19,912 nucleotides of DNA, from NCBI GenBank assembly GCA_937895845.1, contig CALBLK010000080.1:1-19912 (forward strand), given 5' to 3'. Positions 1-7,631 of this stretch are shown one piece after another (the stretch's first letter is position 1; each line of letters begins with the position of its first letter). This stretch comes from an uncultured Prevotella sp. (GTDB taxonomy: Bacteria > Bacteroidota > Bacteroidia > Bacteroidales > Bacteroidaceae). Made by a program: the position numbers and the translations under genes. Under the pieces are notes generated by a model that did no database searches, was not told the DNA's origin, and worked only from the letters and a program-made list of their open reading frames with translations.

Positions 1-90
1 TTTAACATCTTTTAGAGCCATCATATCGGTGGATTAAAGACGTTTGTTCAATTACCTGAAAAATTCTGGCGCAGATTTGGCGCACACTTA

Positions 91-135
91 AACGAAAAAT
101 CAGCGCAACTTGTTGTTTTACAACTCGTTACGCTG
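91..135 (-). terminator. Probable terminator of tRNA-Ser
   Basis: Read on the minus strand, an interrupted hairpin at 135-101 has the outer stem CAGCGTAAC/GTTGCGCTG (one G-T wobble) and the inner stem GTTGT/ACAAC around an AAA loop. It is followed by ATTTTTCGTTT at 100-90. It starts a few bases after the 3' end of the tRNA, where an intrinsic terminator is expected. The hairpin is seen directly; the terminator role is inferred from its position and the T-rich tail. Confidence 0.7.
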
Positions 136-139
136 ACTT

Positions 140-227
140 TGGCGGAGAGAGAGGGATTCGAACCCCCGGTGCCTCTCAGCACGACGGTTTTCAAGACCGT
201 TGTAATCGACCACTCTACCATCTCTCC
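140..227 (-). tRNA. tRNA-Ser (anticodon UGA)
   Basis: The minus strand folds as a class II (long variable arm) tRNA. The acceptor stem is GGAGAGA/TCTCTCC (227-221 with 150-144). The anticodon arm ACGGT-CTTGAAA-ACCGT has anticodon TGA at 193-191, the variable arm includes CGTGCTGAGAGGCACCG, and the T arm carries GGTTCGAATCC. The discriminator base is G (143), usual for tRNA-Ser, and CCA appears to be encoded at 142-140. It reads UCN serine codons, mainly UCA. A Bacteroidota-type promoter lies just upstream and a hairpin terminator just downstream, so it is a single-gene unit. Confidence 0.96.
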
Positions 228-264
228 AGTCGACACTCTTTTGCGCGATTCTGAAACTGCTGTG

Positions 265-296
265 CAAAGTTAAACGTATTTTTTGATTTGTGCAAA
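265..296 (-). promoter_or_regulatory. Promoter of tRNA-Ser
   Basis: On the minus strand TTTG (296-293), a 20-base spacer and TAACTTTG (272-265) match the primary sigma-factor consensus of Bacteroidota, TTTG-N19-21-TAnnTTTG. The predicted start of transcription is about 30 bases before the tRNA. It is divergent from the mutS2 promoter, with only 14 bases between their -33 boxes. Confidence 0.8.
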
Positions 297-310
297 TATT
301 GCATTGTTTT

Positions 311-342
311 TTTGTTCCAAAAGCCAAATATGGCTAACTTTG
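311..342 (+). promoter_or_regulatory. Promoter of mutS2
   Basis: TTTG (311-314), a 20-base spacer and TAACTTTG (335-342) match the Bacteroidota consensus. The -7 element ends four bases before the ATG at 347, so transcription should begin at or within a few bases of the start codon. The mRNA would then be leaderless or nearly so. The motif is seen directly; the start site is inferred. Confidence 0.75.
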
Positions 343-346
343 CACC

Positions 347-3022
347 ATGATATATCCCAAAAACTTTGAGACAAAGATAGGGTTTGATGAGATTAGAGCA
401 TTGCTCAAACAGCACTGTCAGAGCCCTATGGGTAAGGAGTGGGTGGAAAGGATGTCCTTCTCGGTACAAGCTGAGGCCATTAATGAATGGTTGGAACAGA
501 CAAGGGAGTTCAGGCTGATATCCGAACAGGTGGAGGATTTTCCACTGCATTATCTGTTTGATGTCCGCGAGGCCGTTGCCCGGCTCAAGCTGGAGGGCAC
601 ACACCTGGAGGAAAGCGAGCTGTTTGACCTTCAAAGGTCGCTTGAGACCGCCAACGCTGTTGTCGCCTTTCTCTGCAAGAAGGATGTATCGATTTTCCAC
701 AACAAGGCCGGCCACCTGCAAGGCCCTGGCATGCCAACAGGAGGACACGCGCCCCTTCCGAGCGGGGACAAGGAAACACTTACTGAGGAGGACCGTGCAC
801 AGTCTGAAGGCGATGACACCCCGGTGGAGGCTTTGCCCTACCCTGCCCTGGCCCGCCTCGCCGCCGGCATCACCGTGCTGCCGCACCTGGTCACACGCAT
901 CAGCGGCATCCTTGACAAATATGGCCGGATACGCGATGACGCCTCAGAGGATCTAGGACGTATCAGGCGGGAACTGCAAAGGACTGAGAACAGCATTTCA
1001 CACACACTGAACAGCATCCTGCACACGGCGCAGTCAGACGGCCTTGTAGAGAAAGACGTCGCGCCAACCATGCGCGACGGACGGCTTGTGATCCCCATCG
1101 CCCCAACCCTGAAACGCCGCATCAAAGGCATCGTCCACGATGTGTCGTCCACGGGGAAGACCGTCTTTGTCGAGCCGGCCGAGGTTGTCGAGGCCAACAA
1201 CAGGATAAGGGAGCTTGAGGCTGACGAGCGGCGCGAGGTCACACGTATACTCACGCAGGTGTCGGCAGACCTCCGCCCTCATGTCGCCGACATACTCAGC
1301 ACTTTCCGCTTCTTGGGCTACATGGACTTTGTGAGGGCCAAGGCCGGGCTGGCACAGGCGACGGGGGCCATCGAGCCGTCCGTTGGACAGCGGCCGCTCA
1401 TCGACTGGACAGCGGCCCGCCACCCCCTGCTCCAGCTCTCACTGGCCAGACAGGGCAAGAAGGTGGTGCCCCTTGACATCACACTCAACACCGAAAAACG
1501 GCTGCTGATCATCTCCGGTCCCAACGCAGGCGGCAAGTCTGTATGCCTGAAAACTGTCGGGCTGCTGCAATATATGCTTCAGTGCGGCCTGTCCATCCCC
1601 CTTAGCGAGCGTTCGGCCACAGGATGCTTCAATGACATCATGATAGACATCGGTGACGAACAGAGCATCGCCGACGACCTGAGCACCTATTCAAGCCACC
1701 TGCTCAACATGAAGAACATGATGCGCCAGGCCAGCGGCAGGACCCTGCTGCTGATTGACGAGTTCGGCGGCGGCACCGAGCCTATGATTGGCGGCGCCAT
1801 AGCGGAGAGTGTGCTGCGGCAGTTCTGCGAGAAGAAAGCCTATGGCGTGATTACAACCCACTACCAGAACCTGAAGCACTTTGCCGACAACCACGAGGGC
1901 GTTGCCAACGGTGCCATGCTCTACGACCGCCACGAGATGCGCCCGCTGTTCCAGCTCTCCATCGGCCAGCCTGGCTCCTCGTTTGCCATTGAGATAGCCC
2001 GGAAGACTGGCCTCCCAGAGAAGGTCATCGCAGAGGCCTCCGAGTTGGTAGGCACAGCCTATGTGCAAAGCGACAAATATCTTCAGGACATCGTGCGCGA
2101 CAAGCGTTATTGGGAGAGCAAGCGCCAGACCATCCACCAGCAAGGGAAGCAGCTGGAGGAGAAGATTGCCCGCTACGAGCGCGAAATCAAGGAACTGGAA
2201 CAGAGCAGGAAAGACATTCTGAACAAGGCAAAAGTCCAGGCAGAGGACTTGCTCAAGGAGAGCAACAGGCGCATAGAGCAGGCCATCAAGGAAATTCGCG
2301 AGCAACAGGCCGAGAAGGAAAAGACCAAGCGGATTCGCGAGGAACTCAACACATTCAAGGACGAGGTGTCAGAGGTAGACACCAAGGCACAGGACGAGCT
2401 GATAGCCAAGAAGATGCGCCAGATACAGGAGCGGAAAGAGCGCCGGGAGAAGCGCAAGAAAGAGAAGCGCGAGAGCTGCCAGGACACAGCGGCGCGACAG
2501 GGAAGGGGAGCGGCGGCAACAGACAGCTCAGGGCCAGCTGGCGGCAGTGCCCCTCTGACTGTCGGCGACTATGTGCGCATCAAGGGTCTGACCAGCGTGG
2601 GCCGCATTGAGACTGTCGACGGCAAGATGACCACCGTCATCTTCGGAGACATGCGCACCAAGATGCGCACTGACCGGCTGGAACGCGCCAGCAAGCCGGA
2701 GCAAGGCAGTGCGAGCGCCCCGGTCAGCACAGGCAGCAGGATGACCCGCGAGGCCATAGACAACCGCAAGCTCCACTTCAAACAAGACCTTGACGTGAGG
2801 GGGATGCGCGGCGACGAGGCACTCACCGCAGTGACTTATTTTATTGACGACGCCATCCTGGTGGGCATGCCAAGGGTGCGCATCCTCCACGGAACAGGAA
2901 GCGGAATCCTAAGACAGCTCATCCGCCAGTATCTTGACACCGTGCCCAACGTCACGGGCTACCGCGACGAGCACGTGCAGTTTGGTGGAGCCGGCATCAC
3001 TGTCGTCGACATCGCAAGCTAA
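347..3022 (+). CDS. mutS2: Endonuclease MutS2 (MutS family ATPase with C-terminal Smr domain)
   Basis: A 891-residue MutS2. Family members are homodimeric ATPases with a nuclease-like Smr domain; they have been linked to suppressing recombination and, in Firmicutes, to resolving collided ribosomes (family knowledge). The N-terminal core and clamp come first, then Walker A GPNAGGKS at about residues 391-398 and Walker B LLLIDEFGGGTEP around 471. A long charged coiled coil follows at about 590-710, then a KOW-like strand region (VGDYVRIKG), and a C-terminal Smr domain with LDVRG at 815 and HGTGSG from 848. The start is well supported: MIYPKNFETKIGFDEIR is a typical opening for the family and the next Met is 27 residues on. 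It is longer than the usual 780-840 residues, mainly because of a low-complexity insertion at about 113-163 rich in Gly, Pro and acidic residues. It is expressed alone, from its own promoter to the terminator at 3055-3092. Confidence 0.96.
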   Translation: MIYPKNFETKIGFDEIRALLKQHCQSPMGKEWVERMSFSVQAEAINEWLEQTREFRLISEQVEDFPLHYLFDVREAVARLKLEGTHLEESELFDLQRSLETANAVVAFLCKKDVSIFHNKAGHLQGPGMPTGGHAPLPSGDKETLTEEDRAQSEGDDTPVEALPYPALARLAAGITVLPHLVTRISGILDKYGRIRDDASEDLGRIRRELQRTENSISHTLNSILHTAQSDGLVEKDVAPTMRDGRLVIPIAPTLKRRIKGIVHDVSSTGKTVFVEPAEVVEANNRIRELEADERREVTRILTQVSADLRPHVADILSTFRFLGYMDFVRAKAGLAQATGAIEPSVGQRPLIDWTAARHPLLQLSLARQGKKVVPLDITLNTEKRLLIISGPNAGGKSVCLKTVGLLQYMLQCGLSIPLSERSATGCFNDIMIDIGDEQSIADDLSTYSSHLLNMKNMMRQASGRTLLLIDEFGGGTEPMIGGAIAESVLRQFCEKKAYGVITTHYQNLKHFADNHEGVANGAMLYDRHEMRPLFQLSIGQPGSSFAIEIARKTGLPEKVIAEASELVGTAYVQSDKYLQDIVRDKRYWESKRQTIHQQGKQLEEKIARYEREIKELEQSRKDILNKAKVQAEDLLKESNRRIEQAIKEIREQQAEKEKTKRIREELNTFKDEVSEVDTKAQDELIAKKMRQIQERKERREKRKKEKRESCQDTAARQGRGAAATDSSGPAGGSAPLTVGDYVRIKGLTSVGRIETVDGKMTTVIFGDMRTKMRTDRLERASKPEQGSASAPVSTGSRMTREAIDNRKLHFKQDLDVRGMRGDEALTAVTYFIDDAILVGMPRVRILHGTGSGILRQLIRQYLDTVPNVTGYRDEHVQFGGAGITVVDIAS

Positions 3023-3054
3023 GCCCGGGGCTGCCCACAGAACCGGTCTGGCCC

Positions 3055-3092
3055 AAAAAGGCCCGCATGGCTAAACCTTTGCGGGCCTTTTT
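3055..3092 (+). terminator. Intrinsic terminator of mutS2
   Basis: AAAAAGGCCCGCA (3055-3067) pairs perfectly with TGCGGGCCTTTTT (3080-3092) around a 12-base loop, giving a 13-bp stem whose 3' arm ends in a T run. It lies 33 bases after the mutS2 stop. The A/T symmetry means it could also work in the other direction, although no minus-strand gene ends here. Confidence 0.9.
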
Positions 3093-3147
3093 CGTCTAAA
3101 CGTGAAAATACGGCACACCCAACAACCACTAAAAAACAGCTAAAACA

Positions 3148-5226
3148 ATGACAGCAATGACAACAAGGAGAAGGTGTCTCCCTCTTTTCACCCTCATGCT
3201 GCTGTGGCTGGCCGCCGCAACGGCACAGCCGCGCTACAACCTGGACACGATGATGCGCGAGCGGCTCAACCGCGGCGTTATCGCCCTTCGCACAGCCGAC
3301 GGCAAGGCCGCGGTCAGCTGGCGCCTGCTCACCGCCGACAAGGCCGGCACGGCCTTTGAGGTCTACCGCAACGGCAAGCTGCTCACTCCAAGCCCGATCA
3401 CCGAGGGTGGCACGTTCTTTACCGACGAGAGTCCACTCGCCACCGATGCCACCTACGAGGTGCGGAGCGGCAGCACCAACGGTTCGTTCACCCTCAAGGC
3501 CGGAGCCCCGGTCGGCTACCTGCCCATCCCGCTCGACAAGCCCGAAGGCGGCTTCACCCCCGACGGCCGCCGCTTCACCTACTCAGCCAACGATGCGAGC
3601 GTGGGCGATGTCGACGGCGACGGACAATATGAGGTTATCCTCAAGTGGGAACCGTCCAACGCCCACGACAACGCGCACGACGGGTTCACCGGCAACACAC
3701 TGTTTGACTGCTACCGCCTGGACGGCACACGCCTGTGGCGCATCGACATGGGACCCAACATCCGCAGTGGAGCCCACTACGTTCCGTTTATCGTCTACGA
3801 CCTTGACGGCGACGGCCGGGCCGAGCTGCTGGTGCGAACGGCCGACGGTACGACCGACAGCAAGGGCAGCGTCATCGGCGATGCCACTGCCGACTGGCGC
3901 ATCGGGGCCAAGGAGGCCAAGCCTTATTTTGAGGAGAACAAGAAGAAAGCCTTGGCCGAGGCGGCCGAGCGTGAGAAGATGCGCCGGCAGTGGATGCAGA
4001 TGCAGCGCGACGGCAAGCGGCCCGAACGGCCGCGGCGCGACCGCCGCCCCCGGCAGATGTCCTGGCCAGGAATGGTGAGAAACACAGGCCGCATCATCGA
4101 GGGCAAGGACTATCTCTCCGTGTTCAACGGGCTAACGGGCGAGGCGATGGCCACGGTTGACTTCATTCCCCAGCGGGGTGACACGCGCGAATGGGGCGAT
4201 GACCGCGCCAACCGCTCCGACCGTTTCCTGGGGGGGGTGGGCTACTTCGATGGCCACCGCCCCAGCGCGTTCATCAGCAGGGGCTACTATGGCCGCACGG
4301 TGGTGGCCGCATGGGACTGGGACGGCAAGCGGCTCACCAACCGCTGGACCTTTGACACTGACAGGCCGGAGCTGAAAGCCTACGCCGGCCAGGGCAACCA
4401 CAACCTGCGTGTCGCCGATGTCGACGGCGACGGATGCGACGAGATTACGTTCGGCTCCATGGCCATCGACCATGATGGCACGGGGCTCTACACCACAGGC
4501 ATGGGCCACGGCGATGCCATGCACCTCACCGCCTTCGACCCCTCGACCGACCGTCTCCAGCTGTGGGACTGCCACGAGAACCGCCGCGACGGCAGCGACC
4601 TCCGCGACGCGGCAACCGGCAAGGTCATCTTCCAGATAAAGAGCGGCGATGACGTGGGGCGCTGCATGGCAGCCGACATTGACCCCACCAACCCGGGCCT
4701 CGAGATGTGGAGCAGCGACAGCCACGGCATCCGCACCATCAAGGGCGACGTGCTCCCCATACCCAAGGAGGCATCAGCAGGCGGCAGGGGCAGCGGCCAT
4801 CAAGGCAGCCCTGGCGGGACAGGCGACAACACGGCACTCTACATCCGTGGCATGCGCCTACCCACCAACTCCGCCGTGTGGTGGGACGGCGACCTGCTCC
4901 GCGAGATGCTTGACCACGAGCGCATCACCAAGTACGACTGGACAACCGGGCGCTGCAACCTGCTGCTCAACTTTGACGGCTGTCAGTTTAACAACGGCAC
5001 CAAGTCGAACGCCTGTCTCAGCGGCGACATCATCGGCGACTGGCGCGAGGAGGTGCTCACCCGCACCGCTGACAGCCGCGAGCTGCGCCTCTACTCCACC
5101 CCAATCCCCACCCGGCACCGCATCACCTGCCTGATGGAAGACATCCCCTACCGTCTCAGCGTAGCCACCGAGAACGTGGGCTACAACCAGCCACCTCACG
5201 TAGGGTTCTACCTCGGAGAACGGTAA
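3148..5226 (+). CDS. Secreted rhamnogalacturonan lyase, PL11-type
   Basis: A 692-residue polysaccharide lyase of family 11, which cleaves the rhamnose-galacturonic acid backbone of rhamnogalacturonan I by beta-elimination (family knowledge). A signal peptide is clear: basic MTTRRR, a hydrophobic core, then cleavage near AAATAQ. The propeller carries Ca-binding-like loops such as VGDVDGDGQYE, YDLDGDGRAE and ADVDGDGCDE, plus GMGHGDAMHL and SGDIIGDWREEV. The NGTK motif that contacts substrate in Bacillus YesW is present at residues 616-619, so the enzyme is probably active. Residues about 252-313 form a strongly basic, probably helical insertion (KKKALAEAAEREKMRRQ...), which makes it longer than the usual 600-630 residues. 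Two in-frame starts exist, at 3148 and 3157 (MTAMTT); neither has a clear ribosome-binding site, and the leader is A-rich. No sorting tail is seen, so it is probably periplasmic. No other pectin genes adjoin it. Confidence 0.93.
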   Translation: MTAMTTRRRCLPLFTLMLLWLAAATAQPRYNLDTMMRERLNRGVIALRTADGKAAVSWRLLTADKAGTAFEVYRNGKLLTPSPITEGGTFFTDESPLATDATYEVRSGSTNGSFTLKAGAPVGYLPIPLDKPEGGFTPDGRRFTYSANDASVGDVDGDGQYEVILKWEPSNAHDNAHDGFTGNTLFDCYRLDGTRLWRIDMGPNIRSGAHYVPFIVYDLDGDGRAELLVRTADGTTDSKGSVIGDATADWRIGAKEAKPYFEENKKKALAEAAEREKMRRQWMQMQRDGKRPERPRRDRRPRQMSWPGMVRNTGRIIEGKDYLSVFNGLTGEAMATVDFIPQRGDTREWGDDRANRSDRFLGGVGYFDGHRPSAFISRGYYGRTVVAAWDWDGKRLTNRWTFDTDRPELKAYAGQGNHNLRVADVDGDGCDEITFGSMAIDHDGTGLYTTGMGHGDAMHLTAFDPSTDRLQLWDCHENRRDGSDLRDAATGKVIFQIKSGDDVGRCMAADIDPTNPGLEMWSSDSHGIRTIKGDVLPIPKEASAGGRGSGHQGSPGGTGDNTALYIRGMRLPTNSAVWWDGDLLREMLDHERITKYDWTTGRCNLLLNFDGCQFNNGTKSNACLSGDIIGDWREEVLTRTADSRELRLYSTPIPTRHRITCLMEDIPYRLSVATENVGYNQPPHVGFYLGER

Positions 5227-5288
5227 CCACAAATCAATCATTGGATTTCGCCCAAGTTTGTTGTTTGCTTCGGAAAACTTGCTGCCGG
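5224..5288 (+). repeat. Dispersed intergenic repeat, copy A
   Basis: Begins at the stop codon of the PL11 gene (TAACCACAAATC...). It matches the copy at 14790-14850 over about 60 bases at roughly 80 percent by eye. Shared blocks include ATCATT.GATTTCG, GTTTG.TTCGGA and CTTGCTG. A shorter inverted copy lies at 5351-5370. The rest of the 259-base gap 5227-5485 holds no convincing ORF. Confidence 0.6.
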
Positions 5289-5350
5289 AAGAAACAGTGG
5301 CAAGGGGCTGAAAGAGTGGAAACAGACCATGACATTGCCTACTTCCGCCT

Positions 5351-5370
5351 GACGGCCGATTTGGGTTAAA
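5351..5370 (-). repeat. Dispersed intergenic repeat, copy B (short, inverted)
   Basis: On the minus strand it reads TTTAACCCAAATCGG, an exact 15-base match to copy F at 14788-14802. It is inverted relative to copy A, which lies about 60 bases away. Confidence 0.5.
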
Positions 5371-5418
5371 GGTTCGTAAATAACGAGCTGGCGCAGTGAC
5401 GGTATGTGGTAAAATGAC

Positions 5419-5426
5419 TAACTTTG
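5419..5426 (+). promoter_or_regulatory. Probable -7 element of the SLC13-type transporter gene
   Basis: TAACTTTG matches the Bacteroidota -7 box, but no good TTTG is seen 19-21 bases upstream. It would give a leader of about 55 bases before the ATG at 5486. Confidence 0.5.
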
Positions 5427-5485
5427 TAAACAGCCATCACAAGTAGGTGGTTACTTTCTTCTTAACCAAAAGACCTTGATTATAT

Positions 5486-7411
5486 ATGATGACGGCAACG
5501 TTGATAATTCTTTTTGTGGCTTCCGTTTTCTTTGCTGCGGGCTGGGTGCGCTCGGACATTGTGGCCATGTGCGTGTTAATCCTGCTGATGGTATTGGGCA
5601 TTCTGACCCCGCAGGAGGCACTTTCAGGATTCTCGAATCCCGTTGTTATCATGATGATTGGGCTGTTTGTCGTGGGAGGCGCTATCTTCCAGACCGGCCT
5701 GGCTAAGAAGGTGAGTGGAAAGATGTTGCGCCTGGCCGGCAACAGTGAACTGCGCCTTTTCCTGATTGTCATGCTGGGCACAGCTTTTATCGGCGCATTT
5801 GTTAGCAACACGGGGACAGTCGCCTTGATGATGCCCATTGTTGTGAGTCTCGCGGCTAAGACTGGGGCCAATGCCAGTCAACTACTCATGCCTTTGGCTT
5901 TTTCGAGCAGTCTTGGAGGAATGTTCACCTTGATAGGCACCCCTCCTAACTTGGTAATCCAGGAGACACTTGTCGAGGCCGGTTACAAGCCCTTGTCGTT
6001 CTTCTCCTTTTTCCCCATCGGACTGGTGTGCATCCTTGTTGGTGTCATTGTGCTCTATCCGCTCAGCCGCTTGTTTCTGGGGAAAAGGAAGCGGACCGAA
6101 GGTAGTGGCCGCCAAAAGGGAAAGTCATTGGAGCAGTTGGTCGACGAGTATCACCTTGCAGACCAGATTACGCGGCTTGTTGTGACGCCCGCTGTCGGTG
6201 AGGGCAACTCTGCCACCAGTCCTGAACAGAAATCTCATGACTTGCCTGTTTCCGTGGCTTGCGGCAGGAGCGTGGCCGACTTGGACATTCACAACCGCTA
6301 TGGATTGACGGTACTTGAGGTGAGGCGTGAGACGGTGGGGCAGGGCCGGTTGCTCAAGACCGTGAGACAGCGTTGGGCTGGTCCGGATACTGTCTTGCGG
6401 GAGGATGACATCATCTATGTGATGGGGGAACGCAGACAGGCGGAGCGGATGGCCGGTGATTTTCGGCTGCGTGTGATGCCGCTGTCTGGGAAACTGCAGG
6501 AAAATGGAAACCGGCAGCTGGACTTTTATGACCTTGGCATTGCTGAGGTGGTGATGATGCCCGGCTCAAAAATGGAGAACAGAAAGGTGAAAGAGTCGGG
6601 CCTCCGTTCCAAGTACCAGGTCAACATTGTTGGCATTAGGCGTCATGGGCAATATCACATGGACAATCTGGCAGATGAACAGCTCCACGCCGGTGATGTC
6701 TTGCTTGTGCAGAGCACGTGGAAGAACATAGCGCGCCTTGACCGTGACGAAGACCACTGGGTAGTACTCGGACAGCCTTTGGAAGAGGCTGAGAAAGTAA
6801 CGCTGGACTACAAGGCCCCCTTGGCTGCCTGTATCATGTTGCTGATGATTGCACTCATGGTGTTCGACTTCATCCCCATAGCACCCGTCACAGCCGTGAT
6901 GATGGCTGGAGTGGCCATGGTCTTGACCGGGTGCTTCCGCAACGTTGAGGCTGCCTATAAAACGATAAATTGGGAGAGTATCGTACTGATAGCTGGTATG
7001 CTCCCAATGTCGGTCGCCCTCGAAAAAACCGGAGTCTCTGCCATGGTAGCCCACATGCTCTCCGGGTGCCTGGGCGAATACGGACCGTATGCCGTGCTTG
7101 CCGGCATCTATTTCTCGACCTCATTACTTACCATGTTTATCAGCAACACGGCTACGGCTGTGCTGATGGCGCCGATAGCTGTGTCCTCGGCTGTCGAACT
7201 AGGTGTCAGCCCATACCCTTGTCTCCTCGCTGTAACGCTTGGTGCAAGCATGTGCTTTGCAACGCCGTTCTCCACACCGCCCAACGCCTTGGTGATGCAG
7301 GCCGGCGACTATCGTTTTCTTGATTATGTCAAGGTGGGGTTGCCATTGCAAATCATCATTGGACTGGTTATGGTGTTTGTGCTGCCGTTGCTGTTTGGGT
7401 TCACTGGTTAG
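5486..7411 (+). CDS. SLC13-type (DASS) permease with two RCK_C/TrkA_C domains
   Basis: A 641-residue inner-membrane transporter. The N-terminal half (about residues 1-200) and C-terminal half (about 440-641) each contain hydrophobic helices and a family SNT signature, SNTGT at 107 and SNTATA at 553. IGTPPN is at about 150 and a TPPNAL counterpart sits near the end. In DASS transporters these motifs build the sodium and carboxylate sites (family knowledge), so the protein probably moves a dicarboxylate, sulfate or a similar anion; the substrate cannot be told. Between the halves lie two soluble RCK_C/TrkA_C-like domains at about 250-332 and 347-432, expected to face the cytoplasm and bind a regulatory ligand. 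The start has two Met codons in tandem (5486 and 5489). The gene seems monocistronic. Its codon use is less GC-rich than that of the PL11 genes on either side, which is ordinary for a membrane protein and not by itself a sign of transfer. Confidence 0.9.
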   Translation: MMTATLIILFVASVFFAAGWVRSDIVAMCVLILLMVLGILTPQEALSGFSNPVVIMMIGLFVVGGAIFQTGLAKKVSGKMLRLAGNSELRLFLIVMLGTAFIGAFVSNTGTVALMMPIVVSLAAKTGANASQLLMPLAFSSSLGGMFTLIGTPPNLVIQETLVEAGYKPLSFFSFFPIGLVCILVGVIVLYPLSRLFLGKRKRTEGSGRQKGKSLEQLVDEYHLADQITRLVVTPAVGEGNSATSPEQKSHDLPVSVACGRSVADLDIHNRYGLTVLEVRRETVGQGRLLKTVRQRWAGPDTVLREDDIIYVMGERRQAERMAGDFRLRVMPLSGKLQENGNRQLDFYDLGIAEVVMMPGSKMENRKVKESGLRSKYQVNIVGIRRHGQYHMDNLADEQLHAGDVLLVQSTWKNIARLDRDEDHWVVLGQPLEEAEKVTLDYKAPLAACIMLLMIALMVFDFIPIAPVTAVMMAGVAMVLTGCFRNVEAAYKTINWESIVLIAGMLPMSVALEKTGVSAMVAHMLSGCLGEYGPYAVLAGIYFSTSLLTMFISNTATAVLMAPIAVSSAVELGVSPYPCLLAVTLGASMCFATPFSTPPNALVMQAGDYRFLDYVKVGLPLQIIIGLVMVFVLPLLFGFTG

Positions 7412-7455
7412 GGCCCGCGGGCAAGCAATATGGTGAGAATACTTTAGGATTCCTT

Positions 7456-7495
7456 TGCCGCCCTTTCGTTCTAACGTCCGATTGGGATTAAAATC
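7456..7495 (-). repeat. Dispersed intergenic repeat, copy C
   Basis: On the minus strand it reads TTTTAATCCCAATCGGACG then TTAGAACGAAAGGGCGGC. This aligns with TTTAACCCAAATCGGTCATTAGA of copy F, and its tail aligns with that of copy E. It lies between the transporter gene and dsbD; the rest of 7412-7576 shows no gene. Confidence 0.5.
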
Positions 7496-7576
7496 AAGCA
7501 AATCTTCAGCAGACAAGGGAAAGATACAAATTAAATCCGAGAGACCCACTCCGCCCCGAGGGAATATTTTTGGTTT

Positions 7577-7609
7577 TTTGCCGACTTACCGCTTTTTGCA
7601 CTATCTTTG
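7577..7609 (+). promoter_or_regulatory. Promoter of dsbD
   Basis: TTTG (7577-7580), a 21-base spacer and TATCTTTG (7602-7609) match the Bacteroidota consensus. Transcription should start near 7614. This rules out the upstream in-frame ATG at 7455 and supports the start at 7632. Confidence 0.85.
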
Positions 7610-7631
7610 CACCTTGAAGAAGAAAGAAAAG

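Noticed and set aside
215..886. 223-codon minus-strand frame covering the start of mutS2
   Set aside because: It overlaps the tRNA, both promoters and the conserved MutS2 N-terminus; nothing in it resembles a protein family.
7413..7422. Palindrome GCCCGCGGGC after the transporter gene
   Set aside because: A 10-base palindrome with no loop or T tract in GC-rich DNA is expected by chance and cannot be called a terminator.
7455..7631. Longer N-terminal version of the DsbD protein starting at 7455
   Set aside because: The extra 59 codons run through an intergenic repeat and the promoter at 7577-7609, and the signal peptide begins exactly at 7632.
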